Shown one piece after another: positions 1 to 7,565 of a stretch of 62,745 nt of DNA. Every line of letters starts with the position of its first letter. Position 1 is the first letter of the stretch. The stretch spans positions 1 through 62,745 of the forward strand of contig NZ_NMUO01000011.1 of the NCBI RefSeq assembly GCF_002237365.1, written 5' to 3'. The DNA is from Zobellella denitrificans (GTDB lineage: Bacteria; Pseudomonadota; Gammaproteobacteria; Enterobacterales; Aeromonadaceae). The notes beneath the pieces are model-generated. The model did not search any database. It was not told the DNA's origin and saw only the letters and a list, made by a program, of their open reading frames with translations. Both the position numbers and the translations under genes were made by a program.

Positions 1-99
1 GCTGTAAGCCCCCAGCCCCAGCCCGACCAGCCCCATGGCACAACCGCCACCCGCCAGTTGCAGCAGAAACTGCCGCCGTGAAGCCCCGCTCATCGCCAT
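1..99 (-). CDS. napG: Ferredoxin-type protein NapG, N-terminus only
   Basis: Only the first 33 codons are present; the gene runs off the left edge. The start of the protein carries a twin-arginine signal (SRRQFLLQL followed by a Gly/Leu-rich hydrophobic stretch), as expected for NapG, the periplasmic iron-sulphur protein that with NapH passes quinol electrons toward NapA. It lies 16 bases downstream of napA, the usual place in napFDAGHBC operons. Two in-frame ATGs (99 and 93) follow a strong AAGGGGGGAG ribosome site, and the second has the better spacing. No iron-sulphur motif is visible in this fragment, so the name rests on signal type and position. Confidence 0.75.
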   Translation of the reverse strand, partial: MAMSGASRRQFLLQLAGGGCAMGLVGLGLGAYS

Positions 100-115
100 C
101 TCCCCCCTTGAGCCC

Positions 116-2605
116 TTACGCCTTCATCACCTTGACCGCGCACTTCTTGAAGTCGGTCTCTTTCGAGAGCGGGCAGGTGGCGTCCAGGGTCAGGCGGTTG
201 ATCAGCTGGTTCTCGTCGAACCAGGGCACGAACACCAGCCCCTTGGGCGGACGGTTGCGGCCCCGGGTCTCGACCCGGGTCTTCATTTCGCCCCGGCGCG
301 AGGCCACCACCACCTCGTCGCCCCGGCGCAGACCGCGCTCGCGGGCATCGTCCGGGTGCATGAACACCTGGGCGTCCGGATAGGAGCGGTGCAACTCGGG
401 CACCCGGCGGGTCATGGAGCCCGAATGCCAGTGCTCCAGCACCCGGCCGGTGGACAGCCAGAGGTCGAATTCCTCGTCCGGCACTTCGGGGGCCGGCTCG
501 AACGGCAGGGCGAAGATCACCGCCTTGTTGTCCTTGTGGCCGTAGAACTGCACCCCTGTCCCCTTCTCCACGTAAGGGTCGTAGCCTTCCCGGTAACGCC
601 ACAGGGTTTCCTGGCCATCCACCACCGGCCAGCGCAGGCCCCGGGCCTGGTGGTAGACATCATAAGGCGCCAGATCGTGGGCCTTGCCCCGGCCGAATTT
701 GGCATACTCCTCGAACAGGCCCTTCTGCACGTAGAAGCCGAAGTGATCCCGCTCGTCGTTAAGCTCGTTCTTGCAGTCCTCGGCCGGATACTGGTCCACC
801 TGGCCATTGCGGTAGAGCACCTCATACAGGGTCTTGCCCCGGTATTCGGGCGCCTTGGCCAGCAGTTCCTCGGGCCAGACCTCTTCCATGGTGAAGCGCT
901 TGGAGAACTCCATCAACTGCCACAGATCCGATTTGGCTCCCTCGGGAGACTTCACCTGCTGGTACCACACCTGGGTGCGGCGCTCGGCATTGCCGTAGCC
1001 GCCCTCCTTCTCCACCCACATGGCGGTGGGCAGCACCAGATCCGCCGCCTGGGCGGTGACCGTGGGGTAAGGGTCGGACACCACGATGAAGTTGGCCGGG
1101 TTGCGGTAGCCGGGCAGCCCCTCCTCGTTCATGTTGGGGGCGGCCTGCATGTTGTTGTTGCACATCACCCAGTAGGCGTTGAGCTTGCCGTCCTTGAGCA
1201 TGCGGTTCTGCAACACGGCGTGGTAGCCCACCTGGGGGTTGATGGTGCCGTCGGGCAGCTTCCAGATCTTCTCGGAGTAGGCGCGGTGCTCGGCGTTGGT
1301 CACCACCATGTCCGCCGGCAGCCGGTGGGCGAAGGTGCCCACTTCCCGGGCGGTGCCACAGGCCGAGGGCTGGCCGGTCAGCGAGAAGGGGCTGTTGCCC
1401 GGCTCGGAGATCTTGCCGGTCAGCAGGTGGATGTTGTAGACCATGTTGTTGGCCCAGGTACCCCGGGTATGCTGGTTGAAACCCATGGTCCAGAAGGACA
1501 CCACCTTGATGTAGGGGTCGGCATAGGCCTGGGCCAGCGCTTCCAGCTTGTCGGCGGGCACGCCGGAGATCTTGGAAACGGTCTCCACGTCGTAGTCGGC
1601 CACAAAGCTGGCGAATTCCTCGAAGCTGATGGGGGTGGAGGCGCCGGAGTCCGGGTTCGCCGCCGCCTGTTGCAGCGGGTGGGTCGGCCGCAGGCCATAG
1701 CCGATGTCGGTTTCGCCCTTGACGAAATTGACGTGCTTCTCGATAAAGTCCTGGTTTACATAGCCGTTTTCGATGATGTAGTGGGCGATGTAGTTGAGGA
1801 TGGCCAGATCGGTCTGGGGATGGAACACCATGCCGTTGTCCGCCAGTTCGAAGCTGCGGTGCTCGAAGGTGGACAGTACATGCACCTGCACATGGGGTGC
1901 ACTCAGGCGGCGGTCGGTCAGCCGGGACCAGAGAATGGGGTGCATCTCCGCCATGTTGGAGCCCCACAGCACGAAGGCGTCGGTGGCTTCGATGTCGTCA
2001 TAGCACCCCATGGGCTCGTCCATGCCGAAGGTGCGCATGAAACCGACCACGGCCGAGGCCATGCAGTGGCGAGCGTTGGGATCCAGGTTGTTGGAGCGGA
2101 AACCGGCCTTGTACAGCTTGGCGGCGGCGTAGCCTTCCATGATGGTCCACTGGCCGGAGCCGAACATGCCGATGCCGTCGGGCCCCTTCTCCTTGAGGGT
2201 GGCCTTCCACTTCTCGGCCATGATGTCGAACGCCTGATCCCAGCTGATCGGCGTAAAATCCCCGTTCTTGTCGTACTTGCCGTTCTTCATGCGCAGCAGC
2301 GGCGTGGTCAGCCGGTCCTTGCCATACATGATTTTCGACAGGAAATAACCCTTGATGCAGTTCAGGCCCTTGTTGACCGGCGCATCCGGATCCCCCTGGG
2401 TGGCCACCACACGGCCATCCTGGGAGCCCACCAGCACCGAGCAGCCGGTACCGCAGAAGCGGCAGGGGGCCTTGTCCCACTTGATGGCGGTTTGATCCCG
2501 GCTGGTGATCAGATTGGTGGCACCGGCCGGCACGGCCAGTCCGGCGGCGGCGGCGGCGGCGGCGACCGCATTGGCCTTCATAAAGGCGCGACGACTCAGC
2601 TTCAT
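116..2605 (-). CDS. napA: Periplasmic nitrate reductase catalytic subunit NapA
   Basis: NapA reduces nitrate to nitrite in the periplasm with a bis-MGD molybdenum centre and one [4Fe-4S] cluster. The 829 residues match the family length. Residues 4-10 (SRRAFMK) and the Ala-rich stretch to about 29 form a TAT signal. The cluster cysteines are C48, C51, C55 and C83 (CRFCGTGC, then LNCIKG). C181 in [10 protein letters not shown] is the expected molybdenum ligand. The C-terminal molybdopterin dinucleotide-binding domain is intact. The start overlaps the napD stop by four bases (ATGA), so translation is coupled. It needs cofactor from the MoaA pathway encoded just upstream and NapD chaperoning before TAT export. 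Confidence 0.97.
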   Translation of the reverse strand: MKLSRRAFMKANAVAAAAAAAGLAVPAGATNLITSRDQTAIKWDKAPCRFCGTGCSVLVGSQDGRVVATQGDPDAPVNKGLNCIKGYFLSKIMYGKDRLTTPLLRMKNGKYDKNGDFTPISWDQAFDIMAEKWKATLKEKGPDGIGMFGSGQWTIMEGYAAAKLYKAGFRSNNLDPNARHCMASAVVGFMRTFGMDEPMGCYDDIEATDAFVLWGSNMAEMHPILWSRLTDRRLSAPHVQVHVLSTFEHRSFELADNGMVFHPQTDLAILNYIAHYIIENGYVNQDFIEKHVNFVKGETDIGYGLRPTHPLQQAAANPDSGASTPISFEEFASFVADYDVETVSKISGVPADKLEALAQAYADPYIKVVSFWTMGFNQHTRGTWANNMVYNIHLLTGKISEPGNSPFSLTGQPSACGTAREVGTFAHRLPADMVVTNAEHRAYSEKIWKLPDGTINPQVGYHAVLQNRMLKDGKLNAYWVMCNNNMQAAPNMNEEGLPGYRNPANFIVVSDPYPTVTAQAADLVLPTAMWVEKEGGYGNAERRTQVWYQQVKSPEGAKSDLWQLMEFSKRFTMEEVWPEELLAKAPEYRGKTLYEVLYRNGQVDQYPAEDCKNELNDERDHFGFYVQKGLFEEYAKFGRGKAHDLAPYDVYHQARGLRWPVVDGQETLWRYREGYDPYVEKGTGVQFYGHKDNKAVIFALPFEPAPEVPDEEFDLWLSTGRVLEHWHSGSMTRRVPELHRSYPDAQVFMHPDDARERGLRRGDEVVVASRRGEMKTRVETRGRNRPPKGLVFVPWFDENQLINRLTLDATCPLSKETDFKKCAVKVMKA

Positions 2606-2874
2606 TGTTGCTCCTCACCTGCTTCCAGTTCAGCAAATTCATGATAAATAAGGGTGGTGGACAAGATGCCCTCCAACAGCGCTATCTGATCGATACGGCT
2701 GACCACCGATTTCTGGGTGGGGCCTTCGATCGCCACCACCAGTTTTCCCTGCTCTCCCGACACCGGCACTTCCACCCCGTCCATGGCGCTGATGGCTTCC
2801 TGTGCCGGTCCCATCAATTCGGGCCGGCAATAAACCACCAGGCTGGCGACGTGCCATTCACTCGCTTTGCTCAT
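2602..2874 (-). CDS. napD: NapA signal-peptide chaperone NapD
   Basis: A 90-residue cytoplasmic protein of the NapD family, which binds the TAT signal of NapA and holds back export until the molybdenum cofactor is inserted. Family features are the SLVVYCRPE strand near residue 12, the conserved GKLVV(A/V)IEG segment around residue 45, and the C-terminal helix and strand ending in TTLIYHE. The start (ATG at 2874) overlaps the napF stop by four bases and the stop overlaps the napA start by four bases, a tightly coupled napF-napD-napA arrangement. The same frame stays open upstream into napF, but that extension is antisense-like sequence and the chosen start matches family length. Confidence 0.93.
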   Translation of the reverse strand: MSKASEWHVASLVVYCRPELMGPAQEAISAMDGVEVPVSGEQGKLVVAIEGPTQKSVVSRIDQIALLEGILSTTLIYHEFAELEAGEEQQ

Positions 2875-3371
2875 GCTTGCTCCTGACTCAAGATCTTGAT
2901 GGCGCCCGCCGGGCAGCCGGCGACACAGGCGCCACAGCCGGTGCAACGCTCGGCATCCAGCTCCGGACGGGCGACGGCGCCCAATTGCGGCCGGAAACGG
3001 ATGGCCTGTGGCTCGCAGCTGTCTTCGCAGCTGCGGCAGTGCACTCCCCCAATGGCCAGGCAGGCGGGACCGAACTCGGCCAACTGGTGCCAGGGCGCTT
3101 CCTGACGGGGAGCAAAGAGCGGCTCGGGGCAAGCATCGGCGCAGCGGCCGCAGAAGGTGCATTCGCCCCGGCCGAAGTCCAGCACCGGAAAGCCGCCGTC
3201 GCCCGCGATGATGATCCGCTCCGGGCAGGCCCGCTGGCAGTCGCCGCAGCGGGTGCAGCCGTCGGTAAAGCTCGGCCAGTCCTTCGCCCAGGGCAAGGTG
3301 TTTTCCGGCCTGGTCGGGGCCAGGCCGCCCTTGAGCCAGCGTCGGCGCGATAAGTCCGGTTCGGATGTCAT
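2871..3371 (-). CDS. napF: Ferredoxin-type protein NapF
   Basis: NapF is a cytoplasmic iron-sulphur protein thought to help mature the NapA cluster. Its 166 residues carry four cysteine motifs: CTRCGDCQRACP, CTFCGRCADACP, CRSCEDSCEP and CTGCGACVAGCP, enough for several [4Fe-4S] clusters. The N-terminal SRRRWLKGG resembles the start of E. coli NapF. I chose ATG 3371 because an AGGGAA ribosome site lies just before it; an in-frame ATG at 3389 lacks one. napF is first in the operon, and the 220-base gap upstream holds FNR and NarP-like sites. Confidence 0.93.
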   Translation of the reverse strand: MTSEPDLSRRRWLKGGLAPTRPENTLPWAKDWPSFTDGCTRCGDCQRACPERIIIAGDGGFPVLDFGRGECTFCGRCADACPEPLFAPRQEAPWHQLAEFGPACLAIGGVHCRSCEDSCEPQAIRFRPQLGAVARPELDAERCTGCGACVAGCPAGAIKILSQEQA

Positions 3372-3484
3372 GGTTCCCTGCTCTGCCATTGGTTTTTTGT
3401 ATAGCATAGACGTTAAAAACGGGGATGATCCCAAGATTATCCCTTAATGGTTACATGGTATTGGTCGGGGCACGGGGGGAGGAA

Positions 3485-3500
3485 TACCACCTAGTGGGTA
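3485..3500 (-). promoter_or_regulatory. NarP/NarL-type 7-2-7 heptamer pair upstream of napF
   Basis: TACCACC-TA-GTGGGTA is an inverted pair of heptamers separated by two bases, the layout bound by NarP and NarL (consensus TACYYMT). The right half read on the minus strand (TACCCAC) matches six of seven and the left half five of seven. If the napF -10 is TACCAT on the minus strand (3455-3460), this site centres near -45, as in E. coli napF. That promoter placement is inference. Confidence 0.6.
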
Positions 3501-3514
3501 CAAAGGAGGGTACG

Positions 3515-3528
3515 TTGATCCAGATCAA
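3515..3528 (-). promoter_or_regulatory. Perfect FNR box upstream of napF
   Basis: TTGATCCAGATCAA matches the FNR consensus TTGAT-N4-ATCAA at every fixed base. It lies about 144 bases upstream of the napF start and 29 bases (centre to centre) upstream of the NarP-like site. It would give anaerobic activation of the nap operon. Confidence 0.85.
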
Positions 3529-3538
3529 GCGGGCACGG

Positions 3539-3575
3539 GGCTTTACGCCCCGGATCACTCCGGACGCGTAAAGCC
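3539..3575. other. Nested perfect hairpin between moaA and the nap control region
   Basis: GGCTTTACGC (3539-3548) pairs exactly with GCGTAAAGCC (3566-3575). Inside it, CCGGA (3550-3554) pairs with TCCGG (3559-3563). No T-run follows on either strand, so it is not a plain terminator. A T6 run on the minus strand (3583-3588) just after moaA, preceded by a 4-bp GGCG/CGCC stem, is the better moaA terminator candidate. Confidence 0.6.
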
Positions 3576-3595
3576 GGGAACAAAAAAGAGGCGTC

Positions 3596-4576
3596 TCAGC
3601 CGCCGATGGAGGCCAGATGAGGGGTCATGCCGGTCTGCCCCTGATGCAGGAAATGGGTGGCCTTCTTGTCGGCCAGGGCCTGGCGCAGACGCAGTTGCAG
3701 CGCCGCCTGGTGGCCGTCCTCGGCCAGCAGATCCCTAAGCTCCACCCCCTGTTCACCGAACAGGCACAGGTGCAGCTTGCCGACCGAAGACACCCGCAGC
3801 CGGTTGCAGCTGGCACAGAAGTCCTTGGCGTAGGGCATGATGAGGCCGATTTCGCCCACATAGTCCGGGTGCCAGAACACCTCGGCCGGGCCGTCGTTGT
3901 GGGCCCGCACCTTCTGCTGCCAGCCGGCATGCAGCAACTGCTCCTTGATCAGGGCGCCGCGTACATGGTGGCGGCTGAACAGCTCGTCCATCTCGCCGGT
4001 CTGCATCAGCTCGATAAAGCGCAACTGGATGGGATTGTCCTTGATCCAGGCCAGGAAACGCCCCAGCTCGCCGTCATTCAGGCCGCGCATCAGCACCGTA
4101 TTGACCTTGACCTGCTCGAAGCCGGCGGCAAAGGCGGCATCGATGCCGGCCATTACCTCCTGGAAGCGATTCTCGCCGGTGATCTGGTGGAACATGCGCG
4201 AGTCCAGGCTGTCGACGCTGACATTGATGGCGGACAGGCCGGCACGGCGCCAGTCGGCCACCTGGCGTGCCATACGGTAGCCGTTGGTGGTGGTGGCCAC
4301 CTTGCGGATCCCCGGCGTGGCGGCCACGGTCTCGATGATGGCGGTGAAATCCTTGCGCAGGGAAGGCTCGCCCCCGGTGATGCGCACCTTGTTGGTGCCC
4401 ATGGCGGCGAAGGCCCGGGTCAGGCGGCGGATTTCGTCGAGGGTCAGGAAGGACTTGCGGCCATCGGGCTTATAGCCGTCGGGCAGGCAGTACTGACACC
4501 TGAAGTTGCAGACGTCGGTGACCGACAGCCGCAAATAATGGAACTTGCGTGCGAACGCATCCTGTAATTCAAACAT
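3596..4576 (-). CDS. moaA: GTP 3',8-cyclase MoaA (molybdenum cofactor synthesis)
   Basis: A radical SAM enzyme catalysing the first step of molybdopterin synthesis from GTP, with MoaC. The 326 residues match E. coli MoaA (329). The N-terminal SAM-cluster motif is C23-x3-C27-x2-C30 (CNFRCQYC), followed by the GGEPSLRKD region. The second cluster is near the C-terminus in [11 protein letters not shown] with a further Cys in LHLCLF, and the protein ends in the functional Gly-Gly. ATG 4576 aligns with the family start ([21 protein letters not shown]); a longer frame to 4681 runs through the leader and is rejected. No moaBCDE follows. Being beside nap, whose NapA needs the cofactor, makes functional sense. 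Confidence 0.95.
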   Translation of the reverse strand: MFELQDAFARKFHYLRLSVTDVCNFRCQYCLPDGYKPDGRKSFLTLDEIRRLTRAFAAMGTNKVRITGGEPSLRKDFTAIIETVAATPGIRKVATTTNGYRMARQVADWRRAGLSAINVSVDSLDSRMFHQITGENRFQEVMAGIDAAFAAGFEQVKVNTVLMRGLNDGELGRFLAWIKDNPIQLRFIELMQTGEMDELFSRHHVRGALIKEQLLHAGWQQKVRAHNDGPAEVFWHPDYVGEIGLIMPYAKDFCASCNRLRVSSVGKLHLCLFGEQGVELRDLLAEDGHQAALQLRLRQALADKKATHFLHQGQTGMTPHLASIGG

Positions 4577-4604
4577 AAACACCTTTCCAATACGGGAGGC
4601 AGGG

Positions 4605-4700
4605 ACATTTCTCTCCCTACCCTTACAGCCGGTGGCTGAACGGTCTGGCAACCCTATTGGCCTTGGCCAACTTAGGTCCACCCGACTCGGAGTTTGTCAA
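4605..4700 (-). promoter_or_regulatory. Probable Moco riboswitch in the moaA leader
   Basis: The 110 bases before moaA (minus strand) look structured and carry sequence I associate with the molybdenum-cofactor RNA motif: ACTCCGAGTC at the 5' side, a TTGGCCAAGGCCAA self-pairing segment, a GGGTTG tract, a CAGCCACCGGCTG hairpin, and GGGAG that can close on the initial CTCC. moaA is the classical target of this RNA in gammaproteobacteria. The motif is recalled from memory, so the call needs a covariance-model check. Confidence 0.6.
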
Positions 4701-4877
4701 CGTCACTGTATTCTCACCTATCACCATAGGGAAAAACATAGCTTCAGATCAAGAAAAATCTGTGATCGAGGTAAAATGACTTATGAAATACCACTATTAT
4801 TGCCCTCTCACCGGGCTTTGCATATGCTGGTGATCGATTACCATACCGATACTCCCATTAATAGAAGTAACTGACCC

Positions 4878-5531
4878 ATGACTCAAGCTCACACCGCCAC
4901 CCTGTTACTGGTCGATGACCATCCGCTGATGCGCAAGGGGATCAAGACCTGGATCACCGCCGCCGGCCCCTTCGAGGTGGTGGCCGAGGCCGACAACGGG
5001 GCCGAGGCCCGGCGCCTGGCCGCCCAAATCAATCCTGATCTGATCCTGCTCGACCTGAACCTGGGCGAGGAGCAGGGATCGGAAGTGCTGCTGGCGCTGA
5101 GGCAACAGGGCTACCAGGGCAAGGTGGTGATCCTGACCGTATCCGACAGCCAGGAAGACGCCCGCCGCCTGCTCGATCTCGGCGCCGACGGCTATCTGCT
5201 GAAGGACATCGAGCCCGAGTCGCTGATCCCGGCCCTGCAACAGGCCCTGCTGGGCGAGCGGCCGGTCAGCGAGAAACTGCTGGAGAACACCCGCCAGGGG
5301 GCGGCGGAGCAACTGGCCAACCTGACCTACCGGGAGCGGCAGATCCTGGCCCTGCTGGCGGAAGGCTTCAGCAACAAGCAGATCGCCGACAGCCTCAATA
5401 TCGCCGAGGGCACGGTCAAGGTGCACATGAAGGCGCTGATGCGCAAGCTGGATGTGCAGTCGCGGCTGGAGGCGGCGCTTATCTACCTGAATGGCAGGGA
5501 ACCCAACAGTAGCAAATTGCAAAAACAATAA
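4878..5531 (+). CDS. narP: NarL/NarP-family response regulator (NarP-like)
   Basis: A 217-residue two-component regulator with an N-terminal receiver (acidic pocket D13-D14, phospho-acceptor D59 in LILLDLN, the LTVSD and GADGYLLKD motifs) and a C-terminal LuxR-type helix-turn-helix (about residues 150-205, LTYREREILxLLAEG-like and GFSNKQIADSLNIAEGTVKVH). HPLMRKGI, LTVSD and SNKQIA resemble NarP more than NarL. NarP activates nap in response to nitrate/nitrite, and a NarP-type site lies in front of napF 1.4 kb away, so the local context fits. No narQ or narX sensor is in the window. The exact paralogue (NarP or NarL) is not certain. Its last codons overlap a LuxO-like motif belonging to the next intergenic unit. 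Confidence 0.82.
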   Translation: MTQAHTATLLLVDDHPLMRKGIKTWITAAGPFEVVAEADNGAEARRLAAQINPDLILLDLNLGEEQGSEVLLALRQQGYQGKVVILTVSDSQEDARRLLDLGADGYLLKDIEPESLIPALQQALLGERPVSEKLLENTRQGAAEQLANLTYRERQILALLAEGFSNKQIADSLNIAEGTVKVHMKALMRKLDVQSRLEAALIYLNGREPNSSKLQKQ

Positions 5532-5562
5532 GCTTCACATTGCAATTATTTGCATTATGCAT
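5510..5562 (+). promoter_or_regulatory. Two LuxO-like binding motifs
   Basis: TAGCAAATTGCAA (5510-5522) and TTGCATTATGCAT (5550-5562) each differ at one position from the LuxO consensus TTGCAWWWTGCAA known from Vibrio qrr promoters. A third half-site pair, TTGCA...TTTGCA, lies at 5540-5554. They sit about 130 and 90 bases upstream of the start predicted from the sigma54-like promoter at 5619-5635, a normal enhancer distance. Confidence 0.55.
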
Positions 5563-5618
5563 CGCCTGAAAAACACTCAATTGAGTCGGGAAGCCTGATG
5601 GGACGGGGATCTTAAAAG

Positions 5619-5635
5619 TTGGCACGATAATTTCA
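5619..5635 (+). promoter_or_regulatory. Sigma54-like (-24/-12) promoter
   Basis: TTGGCACGATAATTTCA matches TGGCAC-N5-TTGCA except that the -12 GC is TC. GG at 5621-5622 is ten bases from TC at 5633-5634. Transcription would start near 5646. No protein gene lies rightward before the terminator at 5690-5718. Confidence 0.55.
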
Positions 5636-5645
5636 TATATATTAT

Positions 5646-5718
5646 CAGTCGTTTTTATCCCGTGCTCTCTTCAGCTCCCGCTGAAGTTCGGTCAACCCTT
5701 TGGGTTGACCATTTTTTT
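5646..5718 (+). ncRNA. Candidate LuxO/sigma54-dependent small RNA
   Basis: The predicted start near 5646 and the rightward intrinsic terminator ending at 5718 enclose about 73 bases with no ORF. The RNA would have an unpaired U-rich 5' part, a hairpin CTTCAGC-TCCC-GCTGAAG (5669-5686) and the terminator hairpin. It does not show the conserved Qrr core (GUUGUUAG or the CACCUAGCCAACUG-type segment), so if real it is not an obvious Qrr. It lies tail-to-tail with luxU, whose partner LuxO is a sigma54 activator. Confidence 0.45.
5690..5718 (+). terminator. Rightward intrinsic terminator
   Basis: GGTCAACCC-TTT-GGGTTGACC followed by A and eight T. The minus strand has no T-run after the stem, so it acts rightward. 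It lies 159 bases past the narP-like stop and seven before the luxU stop. Confidence 0.88.
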
Positions 5719-5724
5719 TGCCTG

Positions 5725-6096
5725 TCAATCACCGAGCCGGGCTGCCAGTTCATCCAGGGTCGCTTCCAGCGCCTGTCGCCAGGCCCCCATCTGCTCGGCC
5801 ACCCGGGCTTCATTCCGCTCCCGGCAGGACAGCTCCAGCTTCTCGCCCAGAAACTGGCAACGCAGGGCCCCATAACTGCCACAGGCCGACTTCAGGCTGT
5901 GGCAATGGCGGGCCATGGCGCCATGGTCCCGGGCCTCGAAGGCCTGCTCCAGCGCCCGCCCCTGCTCCCGGGCATCCTCCACGAACAGCGCCAGCAGCCG
6001 GAGCAGGGTCTCCGCACCCAGCTCCCGCTCCAGCCGTCCTAGCTGATGCTCGTCGAGCAACGGCAACCTGGCCTGTAGCCGCAACCAGTCGCTCAT
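5725..6096 (-). CDS. luxU: LuxU-like histidine phosphotransfer protein
   Basis: A 123-residue Hpt-domain protein. The phospho-acceptor motif is H66 in HSLKSACGSYG, within a four-helix bundle. It would carry phosphate between membrane quorum-sensing kinases and LuxO. The start overlaps the luxO stop by four bases (ATGA), giving the luxO-luxU order of Vibrio. Pairing with a LuxO-type activator is the main reason for the LuxU name, since Hpt domains are hard to tell apart by sequence. No hybrid kinase (LuxQ/LuxN type) is in the window. Confidence 0.8.
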   Translation of the reverse strand: MSDWLRLQARLPLLDEHQLGRLERELGAETLLRLLALFVEDAREQGRALEQAFEARDHGAMARHCHSLKSACGSYGALRCQFLGEKLELSCRERNEARVAEQMGAWRQALEATLDELAARLGD

Positions 6097-7469
6097 TCGC
6101 CTTTCCCCCAGCTTTGCAGCTTGCGGTAGATGGTCGAGGGACTGACCTCCAGCAAGGCCGCGGCCCGGGACACATTGCCCTGGCAGTGACGGATGGCGCG
6201 CTCGATGGCCTGTCGTTCCAGGGTGGCCAGGGGAATGACCGGGGCCGCAGCCGGGTCGGAGTTCCGGTGGGTGGGAAGCTCCTGGTGCAGCGGCTTGTCG
6301 AGGGGGGCTGGCAGCATGTCCAGCTCTATCCATTCCCCCTGATGCAGCACCACGGCGTTGCGGATGACGTTCTGCAACTGGCGCACGTTGCCCGGCCAGT
6401 GGTAGCCCTGCAGTCTGTCCTTGGTTTCCTCGGACAGGCCCACGAAGGACTTGCCCTCTTCCCGCGAGGCCTGGCGCACCAGGGCGGTGGCGATGCTGAT
6501 CACGTCCGCCCCCCGCTCCCGCAATGGCGGCAGGTGCACCGGGATCACGTGCAGGCGGTAATAAAGATCCTCCCGGAAGCGCCCTTGCTCCACCTCGACC
6601 AGGGGATCCCGGTTGGTGGCGCAGACGATACGCACGTCCACCTTGATCTGGCGGGAGCTGCCCACCGGCTGGATAAGCCCGGTCTGCAGAAAGCGCAGCA
6701 GCTTGCTCTGCAGTTCCAGATCCATCTCGCAGATCTCGTCCATGAAGAGGGTGCCGCCGTCGGCCCGGATCACGGCGCCGTCCCTGTCCTGCAGGGCGCC
6801 GGTGAAGGCGCCCTTGATGTGACCGAACAACTCGCTCTCCATCAGATCCTTGGGGATGGCGGCACAGTTGAGGGCAATGAAGGGGCCTTCGGCCCGGCCG
6901 CTCAGCTGGTGGATGGCCTCGGCGCAAACTTCCTTGCCGGTGCCGCTTTCGCCGGTGATAAAGACGGTGGCGCTGCTGGGGGCGGCGTTCTCGATCAGCC
7001 GGTATACCTTCTGCATGGGCAGGCTTTCACCGATAAAACCCTGGAAGCGCTTCTGCTCCATCTCGTGCCGGAACCGGTCCACCAACTGGTTGAGGTGACG
7101 GAACTTCATGGTGTTGTGCAGCGTCACCTTGAGCCGCTCCGCTTCCACCGGCTTGTTGATAAAATCGTGAGCACCCAGGCGCATGGCATCCACCGCCACA
7201 TCGACCGAGCCATGGGCGGTCATCACTATGGTGGTGACTTCCGGGTGCTCCCGGTGCAGCCACTGCAGGATTTCCATGCCGGGCATGTCCGGCAGGATCA
7301 GATCGAGCAACAGAATGTCCGGTGGCTGCTGCCGGATATGTTCCAGTGCCTGCCGGCCAGTGGTGACGACCGTCAGCGACAGGGGCTCATCCTGCAAATA
7401 GGCCTGGTACAGCGCCGCCAGCGAGGGCGTATCCTCTACCAACAAGACATTCAGTCTTTCATCTACCAT
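6093..7469 (-). CDS. luxO: LuxO-type sigma54-dependent response regulator
   Basis: A 458-residue NtrC-family activator. Receiver: VEDTPSLAALY near residue 11, phospho-acceptor D56 in ILLLDLILPDMPG, and FINKP. AAA+ domain: GESGTGKEVCAEAIH (Walker A), the sigma54-contact loop GAFTGA, GGTLFMDEICEMDLELQ (Walker B), and RFREDLYYRL. C-terminal Fis-type HTH: GNVSRAAALLEVSPSTIYRK. Segments such as ESLPMQKVYR, GTGKEVCAEAIH and ALNCAAIPKDL(M)ESELFGH match Vibrio LuxO closely. In Vibrio, phosphorylated LuxO with sigma54 switches on qrr small RNAs at low cell density. A Qrr-like RNA lies divergently upstream and a sigma54-like RNA locus lies beyond luxU. Confidence 0.9.
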   Translation of the reverse strand: MVDERLNVLLVEDTPSLAALYQAYLQDEPLSLTVVTTGRQALEHIRQQPPDILLLDLILPDMPGMEILQWLHREHPEVTTIVMTAHGSVDVAVDAMRLGAHDFINKPVEAERLKVTLHNTMKFRHLNQLVDRFRHEMEQKRFQGFIGESLPMQKVYRLIENAAPSSATVFITGESGTGKEVCAEAIHQLSGRAEGPFIALNCAAIPKDLMESELFGHIKGAFTGALQDRDGAVIRADGGTLFMDEICEMDLELQSKLLRFLQTGLIQPVGSSRQIKVDVRIVCATNRDPLVEVEQGRFREDLYYRLHVIPVHLPPLRERGADVISIATALVRQASREEGKSFVGLSEETKDRLQGYHWPGNVRQLQNVIRNAVVLHQGEWIELDMLPAPLDKPLHQELPTHRNSDPAAAPVIPLATLERQAIERAIRHCQGNVSRAAALLEVSPSTIYRKLQSWGKGE

Positions 7470-7531
7470 CTTTGTTCTCTCACCTCGATACCGTCCGGTT
7501 GGTCTTTTTTATGCCGAACCCGAAAAAATAC

Positions 7532-7562
7532 TTGCAGCAAATTAACTTCATGTTAACATGAA
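7532..7562 (+). promoter_or_regulatory. Sigma70-like promoter overlapping a perfect 16-base palindrome
   Basis: TTGCAG (7532-7537) and TGTTAACAT (extended -10, hexamer 7554-7559) are spaced 16 bases apart and would start RNA near 7566. The -10 lies inside the perfect palindrome TTCATGTTAACATGAA (7547-7562), a likely operator. A weak sigma54-like element (TTGG-N9-ATGC, from 7499) lies farther upstream. Confidence 0.45.
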
Positions 7563-7565
7563 CTC

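Noticed and set aside
35..2644. 869-codon open frame on the plus strand opposite napA
   Set aside because: It is antisense to a clearly identified napA; low-complexity His/Gly/Val-rich translation typical of a GC-rich shadow frame.
7499..7515. Sigma54-like TTGG-N9-ATGC element upstream of the Qrr-like RNA
   Set aside because: Several mismatches to the -24 and -12 consensus, and it would start RNA about 40 bases before the expected 5' hairpin; kept only as a weak alternative.
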